Position numbers and translations under genes: made by a program. From positions 26,920 through 90,919 of the forward strand of contig JARFTV010000012.1 of NCBI GenBank assembly GCA_029289325.1: 64,000 nucleotides of DNA, read 5' to 3'. Below the pieces are notes generated by a model, which searched no databases, was not told the DNA's origin, and saw only the letters and a program-made list of their open reading frames with translations. The stretch's first letter is position 1. Each line of letters opens with the position of its first letter. Positions 63,790 to 64,000 of the stretch are shown here, in pieces. The DNA is from Alphaproteobacteria bacterium (GTDB taxonomy: Bacteria > Pseudomonadota > Alphaproteobacteria > Rhodobacterales > Rhodobacteraceae).

Positions 63790-63819
63790 CCATTACGCCC
63801 GTCCGGGCCGGACGGATCA
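63790..63819 (-). promoter_or_regulatory. Candidate RpoE (sigma-E) promoter of phrB
   Basis: On the minus strand -35 TGATCC (63819-63814) is followed by an 18-nt spacer and -10 TAATGG (63795-63790), 22 nt before the phrB ATG. TGATCC with this spacing is the consensus of the singlet-oxygen-responsive ECF sigma factor of Rhodobacter sphaeroides, whose regulon includes phrA and cfaA. The -10 is less exact than TAAGA. Confidence 0.55.
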
Positions 63820-63840
63820 CCTAAACCCTTCATACTGGCG

Positions 63841-63935
63841 GAAGTATCCTCGGGGGTTTGGGGGTGGAAAACCCCCACCGCCGTCCCCTGCGCATATTCG
63901 CGCAGGGGACAAACGCAAAGGCTTGCGCGCCAGCG
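63841..63935. repeat. Dispersed two-hairpin intergenic repeat, copy 4
   Basis: GAAGTATCCT is followed by TGGGGGT (63859-63865) / ACCCCCA (63871-63877) with loop GGAAA, then a second perfect stem GTCCCCTGCG (63883-63892) / CGCAGGGGAC (63901-63910). The tail AAAGGCTTGCGCGCCAGCG matches copy 1. The second stem differs in sequence but keeps its shape. Confidence 0.8.
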
Positions 63936-64000
63936 CCCCGCGTAACAGGCCGTTCAGCACCCCGGCCAGCGCCGCGATCAGCCGCGCGACCACCGCGGCC

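Noticed and set aside
63817..64000. Possible C-terminal end of a minus-strand gene entering from the right edge
   Set aside because: A hydrophobic stretch (VARLIAALAGVLNGLLRGAL) is protein-like, but the frame then runs through the repeat at 63841-63935 and its stop falls on the -35 box, so the real gene end cannot be placed from 80 nt.

Overview
The window looks like a chromosomal segment of an alphaproteobacterium of the Rhodobacteraceae (Rhodobacter/Cereibacter/Gemmobacter-like). The basis is strongly GC-rich coding DNA with G/C third positions, a TrgA-TrgB pair, DUF2842 and DUF5765 proteins, a secG-pyrG junction, and intergenic hairpin repeats of a type seen in this family. Species assignment is inference; no marker rRNA is present.

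Layout. 0-16 kb is mostly housekeeping: gor (cut by the window edge) and rpiA, a secreted EF-hand protein, two tandem GSTs coupled to sdaA, an EamA permease, thiamine pyrophosphokinase, a 659-aa low-complexity protein, DUF2842-purA, secG-pyrG, a family 2 glycosyltransferase and rlmJ. 16-26.4 kb holds terB and a PhnD-like binding protein, then a His/Arg-type ABC transporter (ATPase, two binding proteins, two permeases). This is followed by a gamma-glutamylation amine-catabolism cluster: two glutamine-synthetase-like ligases, a class I glutamine amidotransferase and a PuuB-type FAD oxidoreductase. 26.5-34.4 kb is again core: dnaG-rpoD, a rhodanese, nrdR-ribD, gloA and thyX.

34.4-38.3 kb is the odd segment. 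Its DNA is less GC-rich. It carries two small divergent secreted Ala/Gly/Ser-rich proteins, a 675-aa unrecognised outer-membrane beta-barrel protein and a decayed tyrosine recombinase abutting a tRNA-Ser(GGA) gene, so it looks like a relic of a tRNA-targeted island. 38.4-45.7 kb holds an overlapping cysK-mscS-alaX string, a DUF5765 membrane protein, a polyamine-type aminotransferase and its GntR neighbour. The palindrome TTTGATCAAATTATC lies before both the aminotransferase and the ligase cluster 23.5 kb away, and a close relative lies before gntR, suggesting one amine regulon.

45.8-59.6 kb is a glycan-utilisation locus centred on a LacI regulator. Leftward run the sugar ABC transporter, a beta-mannosidase (GH2), an isomerase, an oxidoreductase and a GH43 xylosidase-like enzyme. 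Rightward, behind lacI, run a second isomerase and oxidoreductase. Two perfect CTATAACGTTATAG operators sit in the divergent region. 59.7-64 kb is a leftward operon phrB-cfa-trgA-trgB (photolyase, cyclopropane fatty acid synthase, tellurite-resistance pair) preceded by a good match to the RpoE/ChrR singlet-oxygen promoter. No CRISPR array, intact insertion sequence, rRNA or prophage was seen.
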